Assembly (NCBI GenBank): GCA_964394795.1
Contig: CAYMYX010000001.1
Location: 57,218-121,217 of the forward strand
Direction: 5' to 3'
DNA length: 64,000 bases
From: CAYFUF01 sp964394795
Lineage (GTDB): Bacteria > Bacillota > Clostridia > Tissierellales > Peptoniphilaceae
This document shows, one piece after another, positions 22,892 to 32,615 of the stretch (within the stretch, counting starts at the first letter, position 1; every line of letters begins with the position of its first letter). Under the pieces are notes generated by a model. The model saw only the letters and a program-made list of their open reading frames with translations. It made no database searches and had not been told where the DNA came from. The translations under genes and the position numbers were made by a program.

Positions 22892-25726
22892 TTATTTTAC
22901 ACGGTCTCTTTCCAAAACCGGCTTGAGGAATTTGCCCGTGTAGGATTCCTTCACCTTAACAACTTCTTCCGGAGTTCCCGTGGCAACGATTAAGCCGCCA
23001 CCGTCTCCGCCTTCGGGGCCCAAGTCAATGATATGGTCTGCTGTTTTGATGACGTCTAGGTTATGCTCGATAACGACGATAGTATTGCCTTGATCGATGA
23101 GGCGTTGGAAGACCTTGATCAACCTCTCGATATCTGCCACGTGTAGTCCCGTCGTTGGCTCGTCCAGGATATAGATGGTCTTTCCTGTGGAGACTTTGCC
23201 TAGCTCTGCCGCCAACTTGACTCTCTGGGCCTCACCACCGGATAGTTCTGTAGATGGTTGGCCGATCTTCAGGTAACCCAAGCCGACGTCGACCAAAGTT
23301 TGTAGGCGGCGACGGATGCCGGGATGGTTCTCGAAGAAGCTGAGGCCTTCGTCGATGGTCATCTCCAAGACATCGTTAATGGTCTTCCCTTTGTAAGTGA
23401 CTTGCAGGGTTTCTCTGTTGTAGCGCTTGCCCCCGCAGACCTCACAAGGAACGTAGACGTCCGGAAGGAAGTGCATCTCTACCTTGATAGTTCCGTCACC
23501 CTTACAGGCTTCACACCGGCCACCCTTTACGTTGAAGGAAAAGCGGCCTTTATCGTAACCGCGGACTTTTGCTTCATTGGTTAGGGAGAAAACTTCACGA
23601 ATGAGGTCAAAGACCTTGGTGTAGGTAGCTGGATTGGAACGAGGTGTACGACCGATGGGTGATTGGTCGATTTCAATAACTTTGTCCAAGAGTTCCAAAC
23701 CTTGTATGCTCTTGTAACGACCCGGCTTGAGTCTGGCGTTATTCAACCGGTTAGCCAAGACTTTATAGAGGATGCCCTCCACAAAGGAGGATTTACCCGA
23801 TCCGGACACACCAGTGATACAAGTCATCACGCCTACAGGAATCTCAACCGTAATCCCCTTCAAATTGTTCTCATAACAACCCGATACGGTGATGAATCCT
23901 TGCGGCTCTCTTCGGGAGTCGGGAACCGGGATGAATCTCTTGTGAGACAGGTAGAGGCCGGTGATGGAGTCGGGGTTGTCGATAATTGCCTGATAATCTC
24001 CTTGGGCAATAATTTCTCCGCCGTTGACTCCGGCGCCGGGACCAATGTCGACAATCCAGTCGGCTGCCCGCATGGTGTCCTCATCGTGTTCGACGATGAT
24101 GAGGGTATTGCCTAGCTCAGTCAGACCTCGAAGTGACTTTAAGAGACGATTGTTATCCCTTTGGTGGAGACCAATGGAAGGCTCGTCGAGGACATAGATA
24201 ACGCCGACCAAACCCGAGCCGATTTGAGTAGCCAGACGAATACGTTGGGCTTCCCCACCGGATAAGGTGGCGGCATAGCGATCCAAGGTTAGGTATTCCA
24301 AGCCGACGTCAACCAGGAAGCGGAGCCGTGCCAAAACCTCTTTAAGAATAGGAGCGGCAATCATGCCTTCCCCTTCCGAGAAGGTCAATCCTTCCGTCCA
24401 TTCGTAAGCATCTCGAATGTTCATGTGGGTGTATTCCGAGATGTTCTTGTCGCTGATATGAATGGATAGGGCTTCGGGTTTTAGGCGGTCTCCATTACAG
24501 GTTTCACAGGTATTTTCTGCCATGAAGTCTTCGATTTTCTTTTCCATGGCCCCGGAAGCCGTCGAATGATAGCGGCGGGTCAGGTTAGGAATCAGTCCCT
24601 CCCAGCTATCTCGATAATCCTTGTGCCCCGAGAAGTGGGAATCAAAATGGAAGCTCAGCTTGTGGTGACCTGTGCCGTAAAGGAGTTCTTCGAAGAAGTC
24701 ATCTGGGGCTTGGCCAATGGGCTGGTCCAAGGAAACCTTGTGGCGTTTGGCAAGGGCGGCAAACATTTCGTAGTAAAAAGTACCAGGCTTGCTGGTGGCA
24801 AAAGGCGCAATGGCCCCCTGGTTAATCGAAAGGTCTGGGTTTGGGATACAGAGCTGGGGATCGACAGCGGCATGGAAGCCAATGCCGTCACAGTCAGGGC
24901 AAGCGCCCTGAGGACTGTTGAAGGACAAGAGTCTGGGCTCAATTTCATCCAAGCTCATGTGGCCATTGGGGCAAGCCAAGTTAGCGGAATAGGTGTGGCG
25001 TTCTCCGTCTACGACTTGGATGACAATGGTGCCGTCGGCTTGGTCCAAAGCTGTTTCCAGCGATGTGGCAAGACGGGATTCCATACCCTCCTTGACGACC
25101 AAGCGGTCAACGACGATCTCAATCGTATGCTTTTTGTTCTTATCTAAGTCGACTTCCTCGCCGGCGTCCACCTGTTCACCGTCGATGATAAAACGGGTGA
25201 AGCCTTGCTTTTCCAGGTTTTCGATTGCCTTCTTGTGCTGGCCCTTTTTGTCACGGATGACAGGGGCTAAGAGAAGGAGGCGGGACCTTTCCGGTAACTG
25301 GGTGATGTCATCAACGATCTGGTCGACCGACATCGACTTGATTTCCTCGCCACAGACGGGACAGAAGGCATGGCCCGCTTTGGCATAAAGGAGGCGGAGG
25401 TAGTCATATATTTCGGTGACGGTACCTACCGTCGACCGGGGATTTCGGTTAGTGGTTTTCTGGTCGATGGAAATGGAAGGTGAAAGGCCATCCACGGCAT
25501 CAACATCCGGTTTGTCCATCTGGCCAAGGAACATGCGAGCATAGCTGGAGAGACTCTCCACGTAGCGGCGCTGTCCTTCGGCATAAATCGTATCAAACGC
25601 CAAGGAGGACTTGCCCGAACCGGACAAGCCCGTCATGACGATCATTTTTTCACGAGGTAGGGTCAGGTCGATATCTTTCAGGTTATTGACCTTCGCCCCC
25701 TTGATTACTATATTCTCTAAAGACAT
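22892..25726 (-). CDS. uvrA: Excinuclease ABC subunit A
   Basis: A 944-residue UvrA, the damage-recognition ATPase of nucleotide excision repair. Two ABC modules: Walker A MTGLSGSGKSSLAFDTIYAEG near the start and TGVSGSGKSSFVEGILYKVL at about 632-651; ABC signatures LSGGEAQRIRLATQ and LSGGEAQRVKLAAE; zinc fingers CPVCGEEI, CETCNG and CEACKGDG/CEVCGGKR. Start 25726 is fixed by AAAGGAG before MSLENIVIKGA; a frame opening 27 bases earlier lacks a site. It follows uvrB closely and precedes tadA. Confidence 0.97.
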   Translation of the reverse strand: MSLENIVIKGAKVNNLKDIDLTLPREKMIVMTGLSGSGKSSLAFDTIYAEGQRRYVESLSSYARMFLGQMDKPDVDAVDGLSPSISIDQKTTNRNPRSTVGTVTEIYDYLRLLYAKAGHAFCPVCGEEIKSMSVDQIVDDITQLPERSRLLLLAPVIRDKKGQHKKAIENLEKQGFTRFIIDGEQVDAGEEVDLDKNKKHTIEIVVDRLVVKEGMESRLATSLETALDQADGTIVIQVVDGERHTYSANLACPNGHMSLDEIEPRLLSFNSPQGACPDCDGIGFHAAVDPQLCIPNPDLSINQGAIAPFATSKPGTFYYEMFAALAKRHKVSLDQPIGQAPDDFFEELLYGTGHHKLSFHFDSHFSGHKDYRDSWEGLIPNLTRRYHSTASGAMEKKIEDFMAENTCETCNGDRLKPEALSIHISDKNISEYTHMNIRDAYEWTEGLTFSEGEGMIAAPILKEVLARLRFLVDVGLEYLTLDRYAATLSGGEAQRIRLATQIGSGLVGVIYVLDEPSIGLHQRDNNRLLKSLRGLTELGNTLIIVEHDEDTMRAADWIVDIGPGAGVNGGEIIAQGDYQAIIDNPDSITGLYLSHKRFIPVPDSRREPQGFITVSGCYENNLKGITVEIPVGVMTCITGVSGSGKSSFVEGILYKVLANRLNNARLKPGRYKSIQGLELLDKVIEIDQSPIGRTPRSNPATYTKVFDLIREVFSLTNEAKVRGYDKGRFSFNVKGGRCEACKGDGTIKVEMHFLPDVYVPCEVCGGKRYNRETLQVTYKGKTINDVLEMTIDEGLSFFENHPGIRRRLQTLVDVGLGYLKIGQPSTELSGGEAQRVKLAAELGKVSTGKTIYILDEPTTGLHVADIERLIKVFQRLIDQGNTIVVIEHNLDVIKTADHIIDLGPEGGDGGGLIVATGTPEEVVKVKESYTGKFLKPVLERDRVK

Positions 25727-25753
25727 TCTTACTCCTTTGCCTTCATTTTGCAC

Positions 25754-27751
25754 CTAGTAGATGCTGTATTGTTCTCTCATCTCTTTAATCTGATCACGGA
25801 GGACGGCAGCTCGCTCGAAGTCTAGTTCCTCGGCTGACTTCCGCATCTCCACTTCCATGTTGATAATAATCTTTTCGATATCATCCATGGAGAAGTTATC
25901 CTTCTCTCTGAACTCATCGTCTATACCGTCATAAGCTTCCAACTCTTCCGCAGCGATACCTGTGGAGATGAGCTCATGGATGCTCTTAACGATAGTTTTT
26001 GGGGTGATGTCGTGTTCTTCGTTGTAATTTTGTTGGATTTCCCGGCGGCGGTTGGTCTCGTCGAGAGCTCTTTGCATTGATCCCGTGATGTTATCCGCGT
26101 ACATAATGACCCGCCCCTCTTCGTTACGGGCGGCACGACCGATGGTTTGTATGAGGGAGGTGTCCGATCGTAGGAAACCTTCCTTGTCCGCATCGAGGAT
26201 GGCGATCAAAGAAACTTCGGGCAGGTCCAGCCCCTCTCTTAGCAAGTTGATACCGACGAGCACATCGTGCTTACCCATGCGAAGGTCTCTTAAAATTTCC
26301 ATTCGCTCAAGTGTATCGATGTCGGAGTGGAGGTAGGTGACTTTAATGTCAACATCTTCTAAATAGGCGGTTAGGTCTTCTGCCATCTTTTTTGTCAGGG
26401 TAGTGATAAGAACCCTTTCCTTCTTGGCGATGGTCTTGCGAATTTCGCTCAGCAAATCGTCGATCTGATGCTTGGTTGGTCGGACTTCAACTAGAGGATC
26501 CAATAAGCCGGTTGGGCGGATGAGTTGGTCAACGACTCTCGTTGATTTCGTCGTCTCTTCTTCGCCAGGCGTCGCCGATACATAGATTGCCTGAGGGATC
26601 AGTCCCTCAAACTCGTCGTATTTTAAAGGGCGGTTATCCAGAGCGGAAGGTAAGCGGAAGCCGTAATCTACTAGGTTCTGCTTCCTCGCGCGGTCGCCGT
26701 TGTACATGCCTCTAACCTGAGGCAGGGTCACGTGACTCTCATCGACCATAAGGACAAAGTCCTTTTTGAAATAGTCGATTAAGGTGTAGGGCCTTGAACC
26801 GGGTGGTCTGGAGCTGAGGTGGCGGGAATAGTTTTCAATGCCCGAACAAAAGCCCACTTCCTTCAGCATCTCGATATCGTACAGGGTTCTCTGCTCAAGT
26901 CGTTGTGCTTCTACCAACTTGTTTTCGTTTCGGAGTTCCTCGAGGCGGTCAACAAGTTCCGCTTCGATGGAAACAACTGCTCGATCTATCTTGTCTCGGC
27001 TGGTCGCATAGTGGGAAGCCGGAAATAGCATGATGTGGGTTCTTGCCCCAATAATTTCTCCCGTTAGATAGTTAATCTCAAGAAGTCGGTCAATCTCGTC
27101 GCCGAAAAATTCAACGCGGACTGCCTCTTCATTGGAGGCTGCCGGGAAGATATCCACGGTGTCCCCGCGGACTCGAAAGGTACCCCGCGTAAAGCTCATG
27201 TCGTTTCGCTGGTATTGGATGCTGATCAACTTTCTCAGCAGATCATCCCTTTCCATGGTCATGCCGGGCCTCAAGGAGATGGTTAGGTTTTCGTAATCGT
27301 AAGGATCACCTAGGCCATAGATACAAGACACCGACGCCACCACGATAACATCGTCTCGTTCGTAAAGGGATGCGGTTGCCGAGTGGCGGAGCTTGTCGAT
27401 CTCATCGTTGATCGAGGAGTCTTTCGCTATATAGGTATCGGTAGCCGCGACGTAGGCTTCCGGTTGGTAGTAGTCGTAGTAACTGACAAAATATTCCACC
27501 GCGTTCTCAGGGAAAAAGGTCCTGAACTCGGAGGTCAATTGGGATGCCAGCGTTTTATTATGGGCCAATACCAAGGTAGGTCTTTGCACTTCCTGGATAA
27601 TGTTGGCCATAGTGAAGGTTTTTCCAGAACCCGTAACCCCTCGCAGCGTCTGGTAGCGGTCTCCATCCTGGAGCCCCTCGGCCAGCGCTTTGATCGCATT
27701 GGGTTGGTCACCCGTTGGCTGGAAATCGGAATGTAATTTAAACTTGCCCAT
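25754..27751 (-). CDS. uvrB: Excinuclease ABC subunit B
   Basis: A 665-residue UvrB helicase-like protein. It begins [19 protein letters not shown], has Walker [17 protein letters not shown] at about residues 38-53, the beta-hairpin [11 protein letters not shown] at about 91-101, helicase motif [10 protein letters not shown] and QTIGRAARN, and ends in the UvrC-binding UVR domain ([20 protein letters not shown]) at about 620-655. It is the first gene of uvrB-uvrA-tadA. Only about 30 bases separate it from the ctpA terminator, so read-through from ctpA may contribute to expression. Confidence 0.97.
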   Translation of the reverse strand: MGKFKLHSDFQPTGDQPNAIKALAEGLQDGDRYQTLRGVTGSGKTFTMANIIQEVQRPTLVLAHNKTLASQLTSEFRTFFPENAVEYFVSYYDYYQPEAYVAATDTYIAKDSSINDEIDKLRHSATASLYERDDVIVVASVSCIYGLGDPYDYENLTISLRPGMTMERDDLLRKLISIQYQRNDMSFTRGTFRVRGDTVDIFPAASNEEAVRVEFFGDEIDRLLEINYLTGEIIGARTHIMLFPASHYATSRDKIDRAVVSIEAELVDRLEELRNENKLVEAQRLEQRTLYDIEMLKEVGFCSGIENYSRHLSSRPPGSRPYTLIDYFKKDFVLMVDESHVTLPQVRGMYNGDRARKQNLVDYGFRLPSALDNRPLKYDEFEGLIPQAIYVSATPGEEETTKSTRVVDQLIRPTGLLDPLVEVRPTKHQIDDLLSEIRKTIAKKERVLITTLTKKMAEDLTAYLEDVDIKVTYLHSDIDTLERMEILRDLRMGKHDVLVGINLLREGLDLPEVSLIAILDADKEGFLRSDTSLIQTIGRAARNEEGRVIMYADNITGSMQRALDETNRRREIQQNYNEEHDITPKTIVKSIHELISTGIAAEELEAYDGIDDEFREKDNFSMDDIEKIIINMEVEMRKSAEELDFERAAVLRDQIKEMREQYSIY

Positions 27752-27782
27752 TCGATTGGTCTCCCTTCTATTTCAAGATAAA

Positions 27783-27810
27783 GAATGGAGGAATATACAT
27801 TCCCCCATTC
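27783..27810 (-). terminator. Terminator after ctpA
   Basis: GAATGGAGGAAT (27783-27794) pairs with ATTCCCCCATTC (27799-27810) with one mismatch; the minus-strand continuation TTTATCTTG is a weak T-run. Confidence 0.65.
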
Positions 27811-27825
27811 CGTTCTTCTATTTTC

Positions 27826-29076
27826 TTACTTAGTCTTCACTTGCTTAATTGCTTCTTGCAGCTGATTATCTTGGTCGAGGAAGTCAGGACCGAAACCTTC
27901 CGCATCCTCGTCTAATTCGAGGATTGTGTCCGGTGTGATGCCTACCTCGTGGATTCGCTCACCATTTGGTGTGAGGTACTCGGCCATGGTCAACTTGAAG
28001 CCACCTGCTGATGGGTCATTGACCCCCAGTGGATAGATTCGTTGAATGATGCCTTTTCCGAAGGTCTTGGTGCCGACGGAGGTTGCTCTGCCATGGTCCC
28101 TTAAGGCACCAAGGAGAATCTCCGAAGCGGATGCGGATCCTTCGTTGACGAGTACGACGATAGGTAGGGTCTCCTGAGTTTGGTCAGAGTAGACCGTGTC
28201 TTCGTTGCCTTGATTATCTACTGAAGTGACGATTGCTCCTTCACCCAAGAGCATGTCAGCGATACTTTCTGTTACGGATAAGAGTCCACCGGGATTATTC
28301 CGTAAATCGATAATCATCCGCTGGGCGCCTTGGGCTTCCAAGGCATCCCATTGCTGCTGGAACTCGTTATAGGTTGGTTCATCAAAGGAACTAATTTGAA
28401 TGTAACCGATATTGTCTTCTAACATCTGGGATGCGACGCTTTCAATATGGATGATCTCCCTCGTGATCGTATAATCTTTCGTCTCTATTTTCCCATTGGT
28501 TTCTCTTTGTACGGTGATGGTAACGTCTGTGCCGACTTCACCACGCATCTTGGAAGAAGCATCTTCCAGCTCGGTGCCAACGTAACTGACGCCATCGATG
28601 GCAATGATCTTGTCTCCGGCTTTGATGCCTTGTCTTGCAGCAGGCGTTCCCTCGATTGGGGAAACGACGGTGATAATGTTATCTTCGCCCGCATTGACGA
28701 CCACGCCGATACCCGCAAACTCACCTGCAGTATCTTCCATCAGCTTGGCAAATTCCTCTCCGGTATAGTAAACCGAGTAGGGATCACCTAAGCCTGCGAA
28801 TAGGCCCTTATAGATACCTGCTTCCAGATCTTCGCTGTTGTAATCGAAGAGGTATTCCCGCTCAATCACATCACTAAATTCTTTTATGTTGTTGAGGATG
28901 CGAGCATCTCTCTCCTCATCGGTGACTTCACCGCTTTGCTGCCCATTCTCAGAACTCGTCACATTGACACCCGGGCCATTATTCTTGGCTTGGGAGCTTG
29001 CCCCTAACAGGAATCCACCGATGGCAAATGTGCCTAAAAGTAAAACGAGAATTAACGCTTTTCCGGTTTTTTTCAT
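27826..29076 (-). CDS. S41 family C-terminal processing peptidase
   Basis: A 416-residue CtpA-like serine protease. An N-terminal membrane anchor (LILVLLLGTFAIGGFLLGA) exports it. A PDZ domain lies at about residues 115-195 (AGIGVVVNAGEDNIITVV to KAGDKIIAIDG). The catalytic domain has the LRNNPGGLL oxyanion motif near 262, the Ser nucleophile in NEGSASASEI near 318 and the Lys in GTKTFGKGIIQ near 345. It trims C-termini of exported proteins at the cell surface. It is the gene before uvrB on the minus strand; TATAAT at 29188-29193 (read on the minus strand) is a likely -10. Confidence 0.93.
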   Translation of the reverse strand: MKKTGKALILVLLLGTFAIGGFLLGASSQAKNNGPGVNVTSSENGQQSGEVTDEERDARILNNIKEFSDVIEREYLFDYNSEDLEAGIYKGLFAGLGDPYSVYYTGEEFAKLMEDTAGEFAGIGVVVNAGEDNIITVVSPIEGTPAARQGIKAGDKIIAIDGVSYVGTELEDASSKMRGEVGTDVTITVQRETNGKIETKDYTITREIIHIESVASQMLEDNIGYIQISSFDEPTYNEFQQQWDALEAQGAQRMIIDLRNNPGGLLSVTESIADMLLGEGAIVTSVDNQGNEDTVYSDQTQETLPIVVLVNEGSASASEILLGALRDHGRATSVGTKTFGKGIIQRIYPLGVNDPSAGGFKLTMAEYLTPNGERIHEVGITPDTILELDEDAEGFGPDFLDQDNQLQEAIKQVKTK

Positions 29077-29294
29077 ACGACTCTCCTCTTGATTGTTGCT
29101 TCCATAAGCTAATCTGAACTTTCGTTAAACAAGAGCATAACATTATTGCTACGAAAAGAAAATAAATCCATTTATAGTTACCCCGTTATTATAACACACT
29201 GCTTGTGTTGTGAATGTGGTTTCCCCACTTTCTTCATTGAATCAAGCGGCTTAAGGTGCTACAATTTTACTAGTTATTTGGAAGAGGAGGACGC

Positions 29295-29936
29295 ATGGCC
29301 AAACTATATTTTCGCTATGGGGCAATGAATTCTGGAAAATCAACACTTTTACTGCAGGTCGCTTACAACTATGAGGAGCGAGGCATGAAAGTTCTTTTAA
29401 TGAAACCCGGCATCGACACTAAGGGAGGCGAAAAGATCGTCAGCCGTCTGGGTGTCGAGCGCCAGGTCGATACGATTATCACCAAGGACGCCGACTGTCG
29501 TCCTTTAATCAAAAAAGAATTGGAAAAGGGGAACATCGATTGCATCCTCGTCGATGAAGCGCAGTTTCTCACCCGCCTTCAGGTGGACCAACTATTTTCG
29601 GTGGTCATGGACCTGGGTATTCCGACAATTTGCTATGGTCTTCGGACCGACTTCCAAGGGGAAGGTTTTGAAGGCGCAACCCGCCTCTTGCAGATTGCCC
29701 ACTCCCTCGAGGAACTAAAAACCATCTGCCACTGTGGACGCAAGGCCATCCTCAACGTCCGCAAGGTTAATGGTACGGTTGTCTTCGCCGGTGACCAAGT
29801 TGCCATCGATGGCCAAGGTCAAGTGGACTATGAGGCCTACTGCGGCCAATGCTACTTTGATGAACGAAGAAAGAATGGCCTGCTTCCTCTGGAGCAAATG
29901 GGTGAGGATCTCTTGGCAGGAAAGGTATTGGAATAG
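29295..29936 (+). CDS. tdk: Thymidine kinase
   Basis: A 213-residue type II thymidine kinase for thymidine salvage. P-loop FRYGAMNSGKSTLLLQVAYN at residues 6-25, DEAQFL at about 88-93, the lasso region with GLRTDFQGEGFEGA and zinc-binding Cys in ICHCGRKA and YCGQCYF. GAGGAGG precedes the ATG. It is a single-gene unit with a terminator at 29951. The 218 bases upstream carry no other gene; they hold the divergent ctpA promoter. Confidence 0.95.
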   Translation: MAKLYFRYGAMNSGKSTLLLQVAYNYEERGMKVLLMKPGIDTKGGEKIVSRLGVERQVDTIITKDADCRPLIKKELEKGNIDCILVDEAQFLTRLQVDQLFSVVMDLGIPTICYGLRTDFQGEGFEGATRLLQIAHSLEELKTICHCGRKAILNVRKVNGTVVFAGDQVAIDGQGQVDYEAYCGQCYFDERRKNGLLPLEQMGEDLLAGKVLE

Positions 29937-29950
29937 AAGATTGTAAAAGT

Positions 29951-29977
29951 GGGGCCTGGTGGCCCTGCTTTTTTTGT
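29951..29977 (+). terminator. Terminator after tdk
   Basis: GGGCC-TGGT-GGCCC followed by TGCTTTTTTTG, a standard intrinsic terminator. Confidence 0.85.
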
Positions 29978-30018
29978 TGTGGTTTTGGGGTCAGGTGGAT
30001 GGCCCACGTGGTTTTAGG
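29973..30018 (-). repeat. Interspersed repeat family 2, copy 2
   Basis: On the minus strand this reads CCTAAAACCACGTGGGCC, then ATCCACCTGACCCC and a CCACAACAAA end, matching 14110-14152 with a few small indels. It begins inside the T-run of the tdk terminator. Confidence 0.7.
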
Positions 30019-30045
30019 TTGGAAGTCTCTCGGGGGAAATGTTTG

Positions 30046-30160
30046 TATGGCCTGATATAAAACATAATTTAATATTTTGAAAAAATGTATTATTGTCGTC
30101 GAAAAAATGTAAAACATAACTCGATGTTTTGAAAATATGTTTTATTAAGTCGTTTGGAAG
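30046..30160. repeat. AT-rich imperfect repeats
   Basis: Three imperfect copies of a GAAAAAATGTATTATT-like unit occur at about 30079-30094, 30101-30116 and 30131-30146 in the 326-base gap after tdk. The last, GAAAATATGTTTTATT, is shared with 14080-14094 near copy 1 of repeat family 2. No gene is seen in this gap. Confidence 0.5.
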
Positions 30161-30215
30161 ACGTGGGCTGACTTGAAATCTATTGCAATGTTGGAGGTTA
30201 TCACCCCAAAGAAAA

Positions 30216-30253
30216 GGGCTGTATCAGAATTACATAAAATCCTGACACAGCCC
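30216..30253 (-). terminator. Terminator of the GNAT gene (repeat-type)
   Basis: GGGCTGTATCAG (30216-30227) pairs with CTGACACAGCCC (30242-30253) with one mismatch; TTTTC follows on the minus strand. It is nearly the same hairpin as at 8998-9033. Confidence 0.8.
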
Positions 30254-30262
30254 CATTTTGTC

Positions 30263-30823
30263 TTACTCTTTCCAATCTTCCCTCATCAGAATGTAGCGCA
30301 AATCCTCTTCATGGGTTCCTAACTGTTTTGCGTGATAGGTTCCCTTCTTAACGAAGCGGAAGCCCAGCTTTTCGATGACTCGGCTGGACTGGTTGTTTCC
30401 TTTAAAGTGGGAGCAGGTGATGGCATCCAGATCATACTCGTCGAAAGCGAATTGGATAGCCAATTTAGCCGCCTCGACCACCAAGCCTCTACCCCAGTAA
30501 CCCTTGGCTAGGACGTAGCCGATTTCCAAGGCATGAAGGTCTTCGTAGGTCCGATCATCTGCTGTCCAAGCCTGATGGAAGCCTAAAGACCCGATCATCT
30601 TGTCCTCTTCTTTAAGGACGATGGCAAAATTATTCTTCTCCTTGATGAAGAGGTCGAGGACGAACTTGGTTTCCTCGAGGGACTTGTGGTGGGGCCAACC
30701 AGCCATCTCCCCCAATCCCGGAATCGAGGTATAGGCGTTGAAGTCTTCTAGGTCGCTGGCTTGAAAAGGCCGAAGAAGGAGGCGGTCACTTTCCAGCTGC
30801 GTAGTGCTCAGATCGACTTTCAT
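30263..30823 (-). CDS. GNAT family N-acetyltransferase (RimJ/RimL type)
   Basis: A 186-residue acetyltransferase of the GNAT_3 group. It begins with the typical LESDRLLLRPFQASDLEDF strand and has GYVLAKGYWGRGLVVEAAKL (acetyl-CoA motif A) at about 104-123 and FKGNNQSSRVIEKLGF (motif B) at about 141-156. Members acetylate ribosomal protein N-termini or small amines; the substrate is undecided. The ATG at 30823 overlaps the pepF stop as ATGA, so it is translationally coupled to the peptidase; the frame continues upstream inside pepF but that part is not used. Confidence 0.9.
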   Translation of the reverse strand: MKVDLSTTQLESDRLLLRPFQASDLEDFNAYTSIPGLGEMAGWPHHKSLEETKFVLDLFIKEKNNFAIVLKEEDKMIGSLGFHQAWTADDRTYEDLHALEIGYVLAKGYWGRGLVVEAAKLAIQFAFDEYDLDAITCSHFKGNNQSSRVIEKLGFRFVKKGTYHAKQLGTHEEDLRYILMREDWKE

Positions 30824-32583
30824 GACTTTACTTGGTCGACAAGGTAGACGAAGGCCTGGACGTAATCTTCGAAAGCTTCCAGACTGCTTAACCAAGTCGC
30901 CTTATCTGTGAAGTCGAGTCCAACGAGCTGGCCGACTTCCTCCACCTTAGCCACGGTGGTAGCCGTTAGCATCTCGTCGTATTTTTCCATGAAGGTTGGC
31001 CCTTCTTCCTGAGCTTTCTTGTAGAGGGCCATAGCAAACAGAGCCCCAAAAGCATAAGGGAAGTTGTAATAGGATAGGCTGGCCGAATAGTAATGACCCT
31101 TGCAAGCCCACATATAGGGGTGAAGGGTGTCTTCCTCAATCCCGTCGCCGTAAGCTTCCAGTTGAGCCCGATGCATGATGTCCTTCAGGTCTTCCGGTGT
31201 GAGCATCTCCTCCTTCACGCGATTGAAGACCTCATCTTCAAAGAGGAAGCGGGATAGAATGTCATTGATGACTTGGCTGGTGTTCATGAGGAAGGAATCC
31301 AGAAGGCCGATCTTAACCTCGGGGTCTTCGGCTTTCTCCAGTGCTTCTAAAAGGAAGTGAGTTTCGTTGAAGGTCGATGCTGTTTCCGCAACAGGCATGG
31401 TATACCGTTGATTGAGGGCTTTGTGGTCTTGGATACGGGCGCCGTGGTAGGCGTGGCCAAGCTCATGGGCTAAGGTGTCTACCGCAGAGAAGGACCCGTC
31501 GAAGTTAGTGAGGACACGACTTTGACCTAGGAAAGGCAAGTTTGAGCAGAAGGCTCCCCCGACTTTTCCGTCCCGAGGGAAGAAGTCGATCCAGTTATCG
31601 TCGTAAGCTTTTTGTATTAAGTCAGCAATGGGCTGATGAAGCTCAGCAAAAGAGTCAACTAAAATCTCCTTGGATTCTTCCACGCTGCAAGAGGATGGCA
31701 GCTTGCCCATAGGAGCAAACAGGTCAGCCCAATGCAGCTGGTCTTGGCCATAGTACTTGCCCTTCGCCTTGAAGTAATCCACGAAGACGTCCTTCTTTTC
31801 CTTCATGGCAGAAATTAGGGCATCCAAGGTTTCCCTACTCATGCGACTCTTAAATAAGGTTTCATCAATTGGATCAGTGAAGCCCCGCTTGTTGGCGAGG
31901 AAGTTGACCTGGCCTTTGATGGAGGTTAAGGCATAAGCCAATGGTAGTTCAATTTGGGGATATAGGCTAAGTTCAGCCTCATAAGCTTGATGGCGAACTT
32001 CCTGGTCAGGGTCATAGGCAAGGTTTCGAAGCTCGGTCAGGCTCTTCTCGTCCCCGTTAAGGTCAGCTGTCGCTGAAGAGGTAAGCACGTCAAACAGGTT
32101 CTCCCAAGACCCAACGCCATAAATGTCGAGTTGGCTGATGAGTTCTTCACTAGGGCCATCCAGTGAATGGTCAGCTTGCTCGATAAGTTCACCAATGGCA
32201 AAGAGGTAGTCATCGAAGCGGCCATCAGCCTTAACTTCCTCCAAGTCAAGCTTGGCCAGGCGGTTCTTAAACTCGACGTCCCAGGGATCTAAGCAGGCTA
32301 GTAGCGACTGTAGCTTATTCAGCTGGGCTGTTGCCCAGTTTTCCTTCGTATTGGCGTTCACCGTTAAGGAATAAAATGCGGACAGCTTTCGAACTTGGAC
32401 TCTGAACTTCTCGACGAACTGCAGAGCCTGCTCAACCTGGTCGAGGCTGGTTTCTTTCGTTGTGAAAATTTGGTCCGCTTCGTTGATGGCTTCTTCTAGT
32501 TTTTTGAAATCTTCCTGCAGGGCGGGATCGTCTTTTCCTGCATAGAGAGGGCTCAGGTCCCATCTTCCTTCTGTTATTGTCAT
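30820..32583 (-). CDS. pepF: M3 family oligoendopeptidase F
   Basis: A 587-residue M3B metallopeptidase. The zinc motif HELGH in TLAHELGHAYHGARIQD is at about residues 382-398, with the downstream PVAETASTFNETHF helix giving the third ligand (Glu). The long N-terminal helical domain matches oligoendopeptidase F. It cleaves short peptides in the cytoplasm. AGAAGGAG precedes the ATG. It is 32 bases after ansA and coupled to the following acetyltransferase, so ansA-pepF-GNAT appear to be one unit. Confidence 0.94.
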   Translation of the reverse strand: MTITEGRWDLSPLYAGKDDPALQEDFKKLEEAINEADQIFTTKETSLDQVEQALQFVEKFRVQVRKLSAFYSLTVNANTKENWATAQLNKLQSLLACLDPWDVEFKNRLAKLDLEEVKADGRFDDYLFAIGELIEQADHSLDGPSEELISQLDIYGVGSWENLFDVLTSSATADLNGDEKSLTELRNLAYDPDQEVRHQAYEAELSLYPQIELPLAYALTSIKGQVNFLANKRGFTDPIDETLFKSRMSRETLDALISAMKEKKDVFVDYFKAKGKYYGQDQLHWADLFAPMGKLPSSCSVEESKEILVDSFAELHQPIADLIQKAYDDNWIDFFPRDGKVGGAFCSNLPFLGQSRVLTNFDGSFSAVDTLAHELGHAYHGARIQDHKALNQRYTMPVAETASTFNETHFLLEALEKAEDPEVKIGLLDSFLMNTSQVINDILSRFLFEDEVFNRVKEEMLTPEDLKDIMHRAQLEAYGDGIEEDTLHPYMWACKGHYYSASLSYYNFPYAFGALFAMALYKKAQEEGPTFMEKYDEMLTATTVAKVEEVGQLVGLDFTDKATWLSSLEAFEDYVQAFVYLVDQVKS

Positions 32584-32615
32584 GTTGTCTCCTTCTTTTC
32601 GATTGCTGATTCTTC

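Noticed and set aside
23663..24115. 150-codon frame antisense to uvrA, and similar frames over dnaE and pyk
   Set aside because: They lie wholly inside strongly conserved genes on the other strand and show no family features.
29146..29328. 60-codon plus-strand frame overlapping the tdk start
   Set aside because: The tdk ATG has GAGGAGG and the P-loop follows; the other frame has no site or recognisable sequence.
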